From: Spartobacteria bacterium
GTDB lineage: Bacteria > Verrucomicrobiota > Verrucomicrobiia > Chthoniobacterales > Chthoniobacteraceae
NCBI GenBank assembly: GCA_021324395.1
Contig: JAJPJG010000030.1
Location: forward strand, 40,641 to 104,640
Length of the DNA stretch: 64,000 bases
Direction: 5' to 3'
The stretch's first letter is position 1; each line of letters opens with the position of its first letter. This document shows positions 1 to 9,800 of the stretch, piece after piece. Made by a program: the position numbers and the translations under genes. Under the pieces are notes generated by a model that was not told the DNA's origin, did no database searches, and saw only the letters and a program-made list of their open reading frames with translations.

Positions 1-428
1 GGATAACGCATGACCATCTGCTCGAACGCTGCGACGTCAGTCGTGTCGCGCATGATCGCCGTGCCCGACGGACGTTTCGCCAGCTCCGCGTTCGCCTGTT
101 TCCAGATCGGGATCAAAATGCGCGCCCGGCGCAGATTGAGCGCATCGGAGCGCGGCACGATTGTGAACACGGCCGCGAGCGACTGCCGCACCGGATGGCT
201 CTCGTCAAACTGCGCGGTGATCAACTGCGGCACCGCGAGATTCAACGTGCGGATTGCGGCAAACTGCGCCAGCTCCGTATTCTTCATCTGCTTCGCCGCC
301 GTCTTGCGGTTCTCCCGTTCCTGCGCGAGCCGCCCGAGCTGATCGAGATTCGCCGCGTGCTGGTCGACACCCGTCCCGGCGACACTCATCAACGGAAAAA
401 ACTTCCTCCAAAACGTCACCGTTTCCAT
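1..428 (-). CDS. Hypothetical protein, 5' part only
   Basis: An open frame on the minus strand starts with ATG at 428 and runs off the left edge without a stop (about 142 codons visible). The product begins METVTFWRKF and has a short hydrophobic stretch near residues 10-20, followed by a charged, probably helical region rich in Ala, Glu, Arg and Gln. I do not recognise the family. Codon usage is GC-rich with GC at third positions, like the neighbouring genes, and the frames on the other strand look like shadows. The region upstream of its start holds the 21-bp repeat array and a perfect palindrome, so those elements could control it. The start is the first ATG; no strong ribosome binding site is visible. 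Confidence 0.6.
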   Translation of the reverse strand, partial: METVTFWRKFFPLMSVAGTGVDQHAANLDQLGRLAQERENRKTAAKQMKNTELAQFAAIRTLNLAVPQLITAQFDESHPVRQSLAAVFTIVPRSDALNLRRARILIPIWKQANAELAKRPSGTAIMRDTTDVAAFEQMVMRY

Positions 429-593
429 CCCGCGCTTGTGCGTCTTTTGCCAGAACTCAGGCATCGGGCGAAGGAATATGCGTGTTTTGCAGGGAGATGG
501 CTTGTCGTTTGGCGCAAGTGTCCGGCGTCTTCGTGTAAAAATCAGCGCGCCGTTGCAAACTGGCCTTTTGCCGGGATGGAATAGCTTTTTGTA

Positions 594-614
594 GCCGGTA
601 AATCATTTACCGGC
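594..614. promoter_or_regulatory. Perfect 21-bp palindrome at the array edge
   Basis: Two perfect 10-base arms (GCCGGTAAAT and its reverse complement) face each other around a single central C at 604. A one-base centre is too short for an RNA loop, although a shorter-stem hairpin is possible, so a dyad-symmetric protein binding site is the simpler reading. It overlaps the first unit of the 21-bp array and lies about 165 bases upstream of the leftward gene at 428. Confidence 0.6.
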
Positions 615-855
615 ATCAGAAAGCAATTCTGAACCGCCATCAAGTCGTTTTGGAAGCCCATCAAGTCATTCTACAGGCGCGTCAGGTCATTCTGGAACCG
701 CACCAAGCCATTCTACGACCGCATCAGGTCATTCACGAACCGCAAAAAGCCGTTCTGCGCCCGCGTCAGGTCATTTCGAAAGCTCGCGAAACCATTTACA
801 AGCCTCGTCCAGTCAAATCGCAGCCGCTTGAATCCGAATTTATCGCGCGTGATAA
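604..855. repeat. Array 1: about 12 degenerate 21-bp units
   Basis: A CATTCT-like anchor recurs at 604, 625, 646, 667, 688, 709, 730, 751, 772, 793, 814 and 835, always exactly 21 bases apart. The best-kept units (646-771) share the anchor and a CGCRTCAGGT-like stretch before the next anchor, while the 4-5 bases after each anchor vary freely. The outer units are more worn. No indel breaks the phase. Twenty-one bases equal two helical turns or seven codons. The array lies upstream of the leftward gene at 428. It is not a CRISPR: there is no long invariant repeat and no unique spacer of CRISPR length. Confidence 0.8.
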
Positions 856-953
856 TGGTGGAATAGTGGCTGTTTCCGGTGGAGGAACTTTTAAGGAAAG
901 ATTCACGAATGCTTGCTGTAGTATGAGTTACGTATTGGCGATTTGCGTGGGCG

Positions 954-972
954 TTGTATACGGAAAATACAA
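954..972. promoter_or_regulatory. Operator-like inverted repeat, copy 1
   Basis: Arms TTGTAT (954-959) and ATACAA (967-972) are perfect reverse complements around a 7-base centre ACGGAAA. The same arms and spacing occur at 1020-1038 and 3605-3623, so the motif precedes both PEP-CTERM genes. The geometry fits a dimeric repressor or activator site; the protein is unknown. Confidence 0.6.
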
Positions 973-1019
973 AGTGAGGCTGCGTTTGCCAATAAATTCG
1001 CCGAGGATTTGCGTGGGCG

Positions 1020-1038
1020 TTGTATACGGAAAATACAA
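1020..1038. promoter_or_regulatory. Operator-like inverted repeat, copy 2
   Basis: Identical to copy 1: arms TTGTAT (1020-1025) and ATACAA (1033-1038) around ACGGAAA. It lies about 140 bases before the start codon at 1180. The 66-bp centre-to-centre spacing from copy 1 is not an integral number of 10.5-bp turns. Confidence 0.6.
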
Positions 1039-1098
1039 AGTGGAAACCATTGCCGTCGCGGATTGGTGAAGTATTTTATCAATCAAGCTTTTTGAAAG

Positions 1099-1141
1099 AC
1101 CGCTGCCAATAACAAAGACTTATCCCCAAGCCGGCAGCGGT
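1099..1141 (+). promoter_or_regulatory. Inverted repeat in probable leader of the 1180 gene
   Basis: ACCGCTGCC at 1099-1107 pairs perfectly with GGCAGCGGT at 1133-1141 across a 25-base loop. If transcription starts upstream, this would be a 5'-leader hairpin ending about 38 bases before the ATG. No run of T follows, so it is not a typical terminator. A very similar pair of arms occurs at 24882-24911. Confidence 0.4.
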
Positions 1142-1179
1142 TCACGGAAGGCGAAAAACAATTAGTTCCCTAAAAAACC

Positions 1180-3507
1180 ATGAACCACTCTGCAAACCTC
1201 AATCATCGCCTCGTAAAATACCTCACCATGGCCCTCGGCCTTTCTGTGGCTGGAATCTCCAGTCCCGATGCAAAAGCTGACGCGGTCTGGAACGGCTCGA
1301 CCAGTTCCGACTGGAATAACGGAAGCAACTGGACCGGGGGCTCGCCCGGCACCGGTAACAACGACGTCATCGTCAATAACGCCGGCACGTTTCAGGTTCC
1401 GGTCCTTTCCGGCAACGGCTCTTCCAGCCGTGACATCCGTATCGGCGCAGGTGCCAATGGCCGGCTCGACCAGACGGCAGGGACGCTCTCGACGGGCAAT
1501 GGCAGTTGGTTCTTTGTCGGCTACGCCGGCGCGACTGCTTCATTCAATCTCGCGAATACCGCGGCCTCAGGCGGCACGTTGACCGGCTTCGGCCAGGGGA
1601 CGGGCAGCGTCAACGTCGGCGGCGCGAGTCAGAACGGTGATTTGTTGATTGCTTTGGATGGCGGCACAAGTTCCACGGTCAATATGAATACCTCGGGAAC
1701 GCTCGCCGCCGGTATGGTGTCCATGGGCAGCGCCGGCTCCAACGCGACGAACACATTCAATATCGACAACGGCACCGTGACCGTTGGCGGGGAGTTTCAA
1801 GTGGGCGGCGATGTGTTTGGCCAGGGCAATGGCAGCAACAACGTCCTCAACATGAGCGGCGGCAGTATTACTGCAAACATCATGTCTTTTTCCCGCGGCG
1901 ACAACAACGGCAACACGATGCATGGCACCGCCAACATCACTGGGGGAACCTTGAATTCGCGGTCGTGGTTTACTTTGGGATTCGCGGGAGCCGCAGGCGC
2001 GGTATCCACAATCAACAATAACGGCGGAGCGATCAACATCAACACGACTGGCGGCGGCAATCTCGAGATGGGCGTGTTTGATGGAACGACGAACCAGTTT
2101 ACCGTGAATTCCGGCAGCGTGACTTTGCAAAACAATGCGAGCATGTTATTCGGCAACGGCGGCAATCACTCAGGCGCGTCGACATTCACTCAAAACGGCG
2201 GAACCGTTGCCTTCTACAGTGACGCCGGCACGACGATCGGCGGGACCGGTGTCCTGAACCTCGGTGTTGGCAGCAGCACCGGCACCTACGCTTACAACTT
2301 GAACGGCGGAACACTGACGGTGCCTAAGATTCAAAAGGCTGCCGCAGGAGCCTCGGGCAGTTTCAATTTCAACGGAGGCACGCTGAAGGCAGCGGCTGAT
2401 AACGCGAACTTCCTCACCGGCATCACGACGGCGAACGTGCGTAACGGCGGCGCGATCATCGATACCAACAGTCACAACATCACCGTCGCCCAGGCGCTCG
2501 CACACAGCAATATCGGCGGTGACGCGGCGACCGATGGCGGCCTTACCAAAAACGGAAACGGCACGCTAACACTCACCGGCGCGAATACATTGACCGGCTC
2601 GGTCGTGATCAACGGCGGCACGCTCTACGCGAGCCGCGGTAACGCGGCGAACAATCAGGTGTTCAGCTACGTCACCGACATTACCGTTAACAACGGCGCG
2701 ACGTTGGAAGGCGGCGCGAACAGCCTCTTCGGATGGGATGGCTCGCAGGAACATCCGATCACGGTGAATGCCGGGGGCACTCTGCTCGCCGACACGCAGG
2801 GCGATATAGGCGTGAGTCTTGTCACCTTGAATGGCGGCACGCTTGCGACCAGCGCCGCGAATGCGGATGCGGGCACGTGGCGCTTTGACGGCGCAACTGA
2901 CAAACTGCTCGTCACCGATAACTCCACCGTGAGTGCGGTCAATGTGAAGTTCCAGGGCGGCGGCGCGATCGAGGTGGCGAGCGGCAAAGCCCTCAACTTT
3001 ACCGGCACAATCACCGATACCAATTCCTTCGGTATCAGCAGCGTCGTCAAGAACGGCAATGGCACATTGAACCTCGCGGGGGCCAACACCTACACGGGCA
3101 ACACGACGATCAACGCAGGCACGCTCGACCTCACCAGCAGCGGCAGCATGAAATTTGTGATCGGTCTCAACGCTGTGAACAACAAGGTCACCGGCACCGG
3201 TTCGCTGACGCTCGACGGCAGCTTTAACTTCGACTTGAGCGGTGCGGATACGACGCTCGGCGATAGCTGGCAGATCGTCGATAGCAGCCTCACCAGCCTC
3301 TACGACGGAAGCTTCGCGGTCACCGGCTTCACCGACGCGGGCAGCGATACCTGGACGAAGGACATCAACGGCACGAACTATTACAAATTCAGCGAGCAGA
3401 CCGGGCAGTTGAACGTGGTGCCTGAGCCGAGCACCTGGGCGGCATTGCTCAGCGGCATCGGCGCACTCGGCTTCTTCCGGAAGCTGCGCCGCAATCGCAG
3501 GGCGTAA
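1180..3507 (+). CDS. PEP-CTERM protein with beta-strand repeats
   Basis: A secreted 775-residue protein, probably sorted to the envelope or exopolysaccharide matrix by an exosortase. Residues 1-33 look like a signal peptide (KYLTMALGLSVAG core, DAKA before the mature part). The body is rich in Gly, Asn, Thr and Ser and contains autotransporter-associated beta-strand repeats of the type GNGTLTLTGANTLTG and NGTLNLAGANTYTG, which fold as a beta-solenoid. The C-terminus has the full tripartite sorting signal: VPEPSTW, a hydrophobic helix, then RKLRRNRR. There is no beta-barrel domain, so it is not an autotransporter. It is a paralogue of the next gene and shares its operator-like motif. No exosortase gene is in the window. 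The ligand or role is unknown; surface or biofilm function is inference. Confidence 0.85.
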   Translation: MNHSANLNHRLVKYLTMALGLSVAGISSPDAKADAVWNGSTSSDWNNGSNWTGGSPGTGNNDVIVNNAGTFQVPVLSGNGSSSRDIRIGAGANGRLDQTAGTLSTGNGSWFFVGYAGATASFNLANTAASGGTLTGFGQGTGSVNVGGASQNGDLLIALDGGTSSTVNMNTSGTLAAGMVSMGSAGSNATNTFNIDNGTVTVGGEFQVGGDVFGQGNGSNNVLNMSGGSITANIMSFSRGDNNGNTMHGTANITGGTLNSRSWFTLGFAGAAGAVSTINNNGGAININTTGGGNLEMGVFDGTTNQFTVNSGSVTLQNNASMLFGNGGNHSGASTFTQNGGTVAFYSDAGTTIGGTGVLNLGVGSSTGTYAYNLNGGTLTVPKIQKAAAGASGSFNFNGGTLKAAADNANFLTGITTANVRNGGAIIDTNSHNITVAQALAHSNIGGDAATDGGLTKNGNGTLTLTGANTLTGSVVINGGTLYASRGNAANNQVFSYVTDITVNNGATLEGGANSLFGWDGSQEHPITVNAGGTLLADTQGDIGVSLVTLNGGTLATSAANADAGTWRFDGATDKLLVTDNSTVSAVNVKFQGGGAIEVASGKALNFTGTITDTNSFGISSVVKNGNGTLNLAGANTYTGNTTINAGTLDLTSSGSMKFVIGLNAVNNKVTGTGSLTLDGSFNFDLSGADTTLGDSWQIVDSSLTSLYDGSFAVTGFTDAGSDTWTKDINGTNYYKFSEQTGQLNVVPEPSTWAALLSGIGALGFFRKLRRNRRA

Positions 3508-3540
3508 GTTTAACCAACCAACCAAATAATCACTGGTTCG

Positions 3541-3585
3541 CTGTGGCGGCTGCGCGATTGATTCGCCAGCCGCCGCAGCATTTTA
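3541..3585 (+). terminator. Rho-independent-type terminator
   Basis: A 12-bp GC-rich stem (3541-3552 with 3567-3578, one G-U pair) with a 14-base loop is followed by CATTTTAC. It begins 34 bases after the stop of the first PEP-CTERM gene and should end its transcript. The T run is short, so termination may be partial. Confidence 0.6.
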
Positions 3586-3604
3586 CAGGGTCTCGCGGGG
3601 ATTT

Positions 3605-3623
3605 TTGTATCAGGAAAATACAA
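3605..3623. promoter_or_regulatory. Operator-like inverted repeat, copy 3
   Basis: Arms TTGTAT (3605-3610) and ATACAA (3618-3623) around CAGGAAA, matching copies 1 and 2 in arms, spacing and the last five centre bases (GGAAA). It lies about 180 bases upstream of the second PEP-CTERM gene, between that gene and the terminator of the first. The flanks differ from copies 1-2, which makes the core look selectively kept. Confidence 0.6.
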
Positions 3624-3759
3624 GAGTGAGCCCATTGCGCCGATTCCGGCTTGGGATTAACTATCGATGCACTACTTGGCACGCGCATCGCAATAACGTT
3701 GTCTAATACCGCCACCCTGCAGGCGTAAAAAGCAGCGAAAGAGTTGTGCACGTGCCGAG

Positions 3760-3777
3760 AAAGTTCCCCAGAACTTT
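3760..3777 (+). promoter_or_regulatory. Small hairpin before second PEP-CTERM gene
   Basis: AAAGTTC and GAACTTT are perfect complements around CCCA and end 29 bases before the ATG at 3807. It could be a leader hairpin or a second operator. It has no T run. Nothing more can be said. Confidence 0.35.
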
Positions 3778-3806
3778 AACCCTGTCCGTAACCCCACACC
3801 CCGATC

Positions 3807-6800
3807 ATGAGCCAATCTGCAAAATCCACCCGCCAAAGTCGTCTAGTCAAATACCTCACCATGGCCCTCGGGCTCTCGGTCGGAATGTCCGGTTCCGGCG
3901 AAGCGGCCACGTGGGTCGGCGGCACCAGCACGGACTGGAATAATACGGCAAACTGGAATGGCGCGCCTGCCGGTAATAACGACACCGTCAACGTCAGCAC
4001 TGGCAATTTTCCGATCATTACCAGTAACTCGACGTTTACGCCTGTGGATATCTTTGTCGGCAGTGGTTCGGGGGCAACCGGTCGCCTCGATCATCGGGCC
4101 GGCACCGCTGCAACTGGCAATGGAAATTGGTTCTTCGTAGGCGTAAATAGCGGCACGGGCATTTACAATCTCGCGGATACGTCTGTTACTAGTGGCGGTG
4201 TGAGCGGGTTTGGAATGGGCTCGGGTAGCCTGACCGCCGGCAGATTCTACGTTGGTGGTGCAGACTTTAATGGCTCCGGCACCGGCACGGCTAACATCAA
4301 TACCTCGGGAACGTTAGCGACTACTACCGGCGGGGGAGTTTCCATAAGTGTGGGACAGGCCGGCACCGGCACGATGAATTTGCAAAACGGAACGCTTTAC
4401 GCACCGGGGGAATTTTGGATCGGTGCTGGGGGAAATGGCGTGGTAAATATGTCGGGCGGCTCTATTACTTCCGGTCAATGGTTCGTCGTGGGACGCAGCG
4501 GCACCGGCTCGTTTATTCAATCCGGCGGCACGGTGACTGGCGGAACCAGCAGCGGCGTGTTTACGACGATTGGCTCCTTCGGCGGTTCCCAAGGAACGGT
4601 CAATGTTAGCGGCGGCACTTTTAATAGTCCCAATCAGATCTATGTTGGCGAAGGTGGCACCGGCACGTTGAACGTCTCAGGCAGCGGCTCCGTCATAGTG
4701 GGAAATGCCACCGAAGGACTGCGGCTCGCTGTCAATTCAGGCGCAGTCGGCACAGTGAACCTCAACGGCGGCACGATACAGGCGAAGATCGTTAGCAGCG
4801 GCACTGCCGGGACGAGCACGTTTAACTTTAATGGCGGCACGCTACAGGCCGGCGCAAGCAGCGGCACGTTCATGACTGGACTCAATTTTGCAAAGGTCCT
4901 TACGGGTGGTGCAAAGATTAACTCCAACGGCTTCGACGTCACCATAGGCCAGGCGCTAACCAGCGGCACCAGCAATGATGGTGGACTCACGAAGAGCGGC
5001 AATGGTTCGCTCACTCTCACCGGAGCGGACACTTATGTAGGCGCTACGACCGTTAATGCCGGCACGCTTGCGCTCGGCGGCGCAGGAAGCGTCAATAACT
5101 CCAGCGGCATTGTGATCAATGGCTCGGGCACAAAGTTTCTCCAAAACAGTAGCGTTGCGAGCACACCGAATGTTACGCTGACTCAAGGCACTCTCGCAGG
5201 CACAGGCACTGTGGGTGCGGTAACAGTCGGTGCAGGCACGGGAGGCATTGTTTCCAACGGCAGCGGCGTTTCAGGTAACACGGGCTCACTCACGATCGGT
5301 TCGCTGACTTTTAGCGGTGTGGGAGCATTGAGCTTAAACCTCGCAGGCGGCAACTCGACTGCGACTCCGGGCGTCATCGTTACTAACGCGCTCACGACTC
5401 CTAACAGCAGCGGCGCGGTTACCGTCAATGTATCGCCGACGAATCCGCTGACTCTCGGCACGACTTACAACCTTCTAAGCTATGGCTCCTTTAGCGGCAG
5501 TCTTAGTGACTTTGTTTATGGCGGCAATTCAGCGCGACTTACCGGCGTTTTCGGGACATCGAGCAACTTCCTGACGCTAACAGTCAATGGCGATGCACCT
5601 AAGTGGACTGGTCTGGACAACGGGAACTGGCAGGTGGGCTCAACGGGCGCAAACAGCAACTGGAAGCTGCAAACAGCCGGCACTGCGACCAACTACATCG
5701 ATGGCGACCTTGTTTTATTCGACGATACCGCACAGGGCACGACCAATGTAAATATCGCAGCCAATGTAACTCCCGGCGCGTCGATCACCTTTAACAACAC
5801 AGCGAAGGATTATACAGTATCCAGCAGCGGCGGCTTCGGCATCGGAGGTAGCGGATCGTTGCTCAAGAATGGCACCGGTAAACTGACGATTAGCAGTTCC
5901 AACAGCTACACCGGCGCGACTACCGTGAACAATGGAACCTTAAATATTCAAAACAACAACGCGCTTGGTAATTCCAGTGGGGTCACTGTTGCTAGTGGAG
6001 CCAGCCTCGAGTTACAAGGAACTGCTTTGACCGTTGATCGCGCACTAAACCTGTCGGGCACTTTGCGCAACGTAAGTGGTGCTAATACCTACAGTGGCTC
6101 GCTTGCACTCGGTGGCAGCACGAATGTCATAGTTCAAGTGGATACAGGAAGCCTTGCGCTGACTAATAGTGGAGGAATTGCCGGTACCGATGCGAATCTT
6201 ACTGTTAGTGGCAGCGGCAATAGCAGCGTCGCGGGGGTAATCGCAACCGGCGTTGGATCGTTGACGAAAAATGGCAATGGCACATTGGTGCTAAACGGTG
6301 CCAACACCTACTCCGGCGGCACGACCATCAACGCGGGCACATTGCAGATTAACACAACTGCCGGTGCTGCGAACTCGGGAACGTTCAATCTGAATGGCGG
6401 CGCCTTCAAGATCAACTCCTCCGCGGCGAACTTCAACTATGCGCCATCGATCAATCTGACGGCAGCGGGCTCCACCCTTGGCAACATAGGCAGTCAGATC
6501 AACTATACAGGCGCGCTCAATGGCAACAACAACGCGCTCAACATTGCGAATGCCAACACCTCGGTGCTCTACATAAACGCCCCTGTCACCGGTGTAACCC
6601 AGTTCAACGTGCAGTCCGGCGCGATGGGTTTCGATATCAACGTCGGCAACAACCGCGGCACGGCTTCGGTCAACGTCACTAATGGTGCGTCGCTCTGGTA
6701 TGCCGGCAATAACACCAACCCGGTTACCAACAACCTCATCTTTAATGGTGGCGATGGCATGAACAATGCGGGCGCGCTCTATTATGAAGGCGGCGTTCCC

Positions 6801-9800
6801 GTCCCGGCAGCACTTACTGGCACGATCACGCTGGCCAGCGGGACGACGGGCATTGGCAGCCAGTTTGGTGATACTATCACGTTGAACGGAAGCATTACCG
6901 GCGCCGGCGCTCTCAAGCAGTTGAACGCGAATACCATCATTTCAGGCAGCAACGATTATTCCGGCGGAACAACCATCACCGCTAAAATCCTGACCGCAAA
7001 CAGCAGCACCGCGCTCGGTTCCGGAGCGGTCAGCATCAGCGCTGCTTCCGGTGCGCAGCTCGCTCTGGGCAGCAATGTCAATGTCGCCAATGCGCTAGCC
7101 ATTAATGGTGGCGGTGTCTCCGGCCAGGGTGCGCTTTATGTGCCGACGGGCGATGCCACCTACAATGGTGCGATCAATATCACTGGTGCGCCAAATGCAG
7201 GCGGCCACTTTGCCTCCGGCACCGGCATCTTAACGGTTTCCGGGCCGGTTACCTCCTCGGTCGATGTAACGGTTCGCGCCGGCACAGTGTTGTTTTCAAA
7301 TACCGGCAGCAGCTATAGCACACTTAGCCTTCTGGGAGGCACAACGAAAGTAGGTGCGACCAATGCCCTGCCGGTCGGTGCAACGGCTAATATCGGCACG
7401 GCGACTTCGGAGCAAAATGCCGTGCTGGATCTGAACGGCTTTAATCAGACGCTCGCCGGAATTACCAAAGGCGCTCAGACTGCAAAGATCATTAACAATG
7501 GCTTGTCCGATGCGACTCTAACCACAACGGGCAACTCCACCTACAACGGATGGTTGCAGGATGGTGCGACGAACAAGCTGGCGCTTACGGTTAACAGCGG
7601 TTCTCTCACTCTCGGCGGCACGAGCACCTTTACCGGAGACGTGAATGTCAACGGCGGAACTTTGCTCGTGAATTTCAGCAACAATTTTGCCAACCCGACT
7701 AGCAGCGCCTTGGGTAATCCACAGGCGGTCCGCAATATCAATGTGAACAACGGTGGCACGTTGAATTTCGTGCAGGGAGATACTCTCGGAGGAGCAACTA
7801 CGAACGTCGCTTCTACATTGGTAATCAATCAAGGCGGCACGGTGACTAATACAGGTGGTAACTTTACCACGCTGGGTGCTGTGCAGCTTAATGGCGGCAC
7901 ATTGACCGGCGTAGGTGGGGCAATCCCGAATTACCAGATGTATGCCTTGCGCGGTGATGTGACGGTCGGCGGCACTACCGCATCCACTATCTCCGGCAGT
8001 GGCGCGAACGCGGGTTATCATCTTAATACCAATACCACCTTCAACATTGCCGATGTGACAGGCAATTCGAATTCCGATTTGAATGTCTCTGGTATTTTGG
8101 TTGACCAAACCGGCAGTCAGGATAGCGCAGCAGGCGGCTTTACTAAGAACGGAGCCGGCACAATGACCCTCACGGGCAACAGCACCTATACAGGCGTGAC
8201 AACGATCAGCAACGGCGTATTGCAACTTGGAGACGGGACGAATGGCAACGATGGCACGATCGTCAGCACCGGTGGAGTGGTGGATAATAGCTCGCTGGTC
8301 TACAACCGGTTTGGCACAGTGACTTCGAGCTATGCTATTAGCGGCGGGGGTGCCGTGACAAAAATCGGCGCAGGCACGCAAATCCTAAGTGGTTCGAATA
8401 ACTATACTGGTGCTACCAATATCAACGTTGGGACGCTCGGGTTCTCGACTTTGCAGTCAAGCATTGGTGATGTCGTGGTTGCCAGTAACGCCATCTTAAG
8501 CGTGAAGCAGGCGATTGCGAATCAGACACTGCTGTCGACTAACAGTCTTACTCTCGGCAATTCTACACTAACATTCGATTTCAATAATCTAGACTCGAGC
8601 GCCGCGTTGATGTCAACCAATGGACTTACCCTCAATGGCACGACTGGTTTCAGCATGCAAAATGGCGCGCTGCTCTCCACGGGCACACACCAGTTGTTAA
8701 CCTATGCCTCGTTCGGAGGAGGCGGCTCGTTGCTGACGGGGACCACCTATCATCTCACCGCGCGGAACACCGGACAGGTCATTAATGATACCAACAATAG
8801 CGCGTTGAGCCTTGTAGTGATCGCCAATACCCCGATCTGGACAGGTTCCAACGGTAGCGCGTGGGACATCGAAACGACGCAAAACTGGAAGAGCGCCGGC
8901 CTCGCGACGACTTACTTCCAGACCGCCACAAGCGGAACCGATAGCGTTATTTTCGATGACACTGCGTCGAACACGAACGTGGACCTCGCGATGAATGTTG
9001 CGCCGCTCGGTGTGTTGGTGGATAACTCGACAAAGAGCTATCTTATTAGTGGCACCGGCGGCTTTGGTATTGGGGGCTCCACCTCACTCGTCAAGCAAGG
9101 CAGCAATACTCTCACCCTCACAGGTAGCAATAGCTATACCGGCGGGACGACGATCAAGGCCGGAACCATTGCAATTAACAACGCGAATAGCTTGGGCGAT
9201 AGCTCTGGCGCGGTCACGATCAACAACGGCGCTAAACTTGAAGCGCTTAATGCGATTACGACTTCACGCAGCTTCCTGCTCACCGGCACCGGCACGATTC
9301 AGACCGATAGCGACACCTATGAAGTCGACGGTGTCGTTGGTAATGGCCTCTCCACCGGTAGCCTGACGAAAACTGGCAACGGCACCTTGCGGCTGACGGC
9401 GGCGAATACCTTTACCGGAGATATCAATATCAATGGCGGAACACTGCTCGCAGATCGCACCAACAATGCAGTCAATCCTACAACCAGCGCATTGGGTAAT
9501 TCGCAATCCACTCGTAATATCATTGTGAACAATGGAGGCACGCTGAATTTCGTGCAGGGAGATACACTCGGCGGTGCGACTTCCACGGTAGTTTCGACAT
9601 TGGTCATAAATCCGGGTGGCACGGTAACGAATGCCGGCGGCAACTTCACGACGCTCGGTCCTGTTCAGCTGAATGGCGGCACGCTGACTGGTGTCGGCGG
9701 CGCAAATAGCAGCTATCAGATGTATTCCCTGCGCGGAGATGTGACGGTAGGCGGCACGTCGGCTTCCACCATTTCCGGCAGCGGCTCGAATGCCGGGTAT

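Larger units (their letters stand above)
940..1042. repeat. 37-bp direct repeat, two copies 66 bp apart
   Basis: Bases 940-976 and 1006-1042 are identical, separated by 29 unrelated bases. Each copy contains the TTGTAT-N7-ATACAA inverted repeat annotated separately. The flanking similarity (GATTTGCGTGGGCG before it, AGTG after it) shows a duplication of the whole block and not only of the core. It lies about 140-240 bases upstream of the PEP-CTERM gene at 1180. Confidence 0.85.
429..1179. other. Gene-free regulatory/repeat region
   Basis: No convincing gene is seen between the leftward gene at 428 and the rightward PEP-CTERM gene at 1180. The stretch holds, in order: about 165 bases with nothing recognised, a 21-bp palindrome (594-614), an array of 21-bp units (604-855), a 37-bp direct repeat carrying an inverted-repeat motif (940-976 and 1006-1042), and a 9-bp inverted repeat in the probable leader (1099-1141). 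The open frame 650-1069 across it follows from the 21-bp (7-codon) periodicity and starts with TTG; I do not call it a gene. Confidence 0.6.

Noticed and set aside
650-1069. 139-codon plus-strand frame through array 1 and the operator repeats
   Set aside because: It starts at TTG, its first part only mirrors the 21-bp (seven-codon) periodicity and its second part repeats the 37-bp DNA duplication. A heptad peptide cannot be excluded, but the sequence gives no support for translation.
2566-3525. Long minus-strand frames of 100-320 codons opposite the PEP-CTERM genes
   Set aside because: They are antisense to clear coding sequence with family motifs; long shadows are expected in GC-rich repetitive genes.
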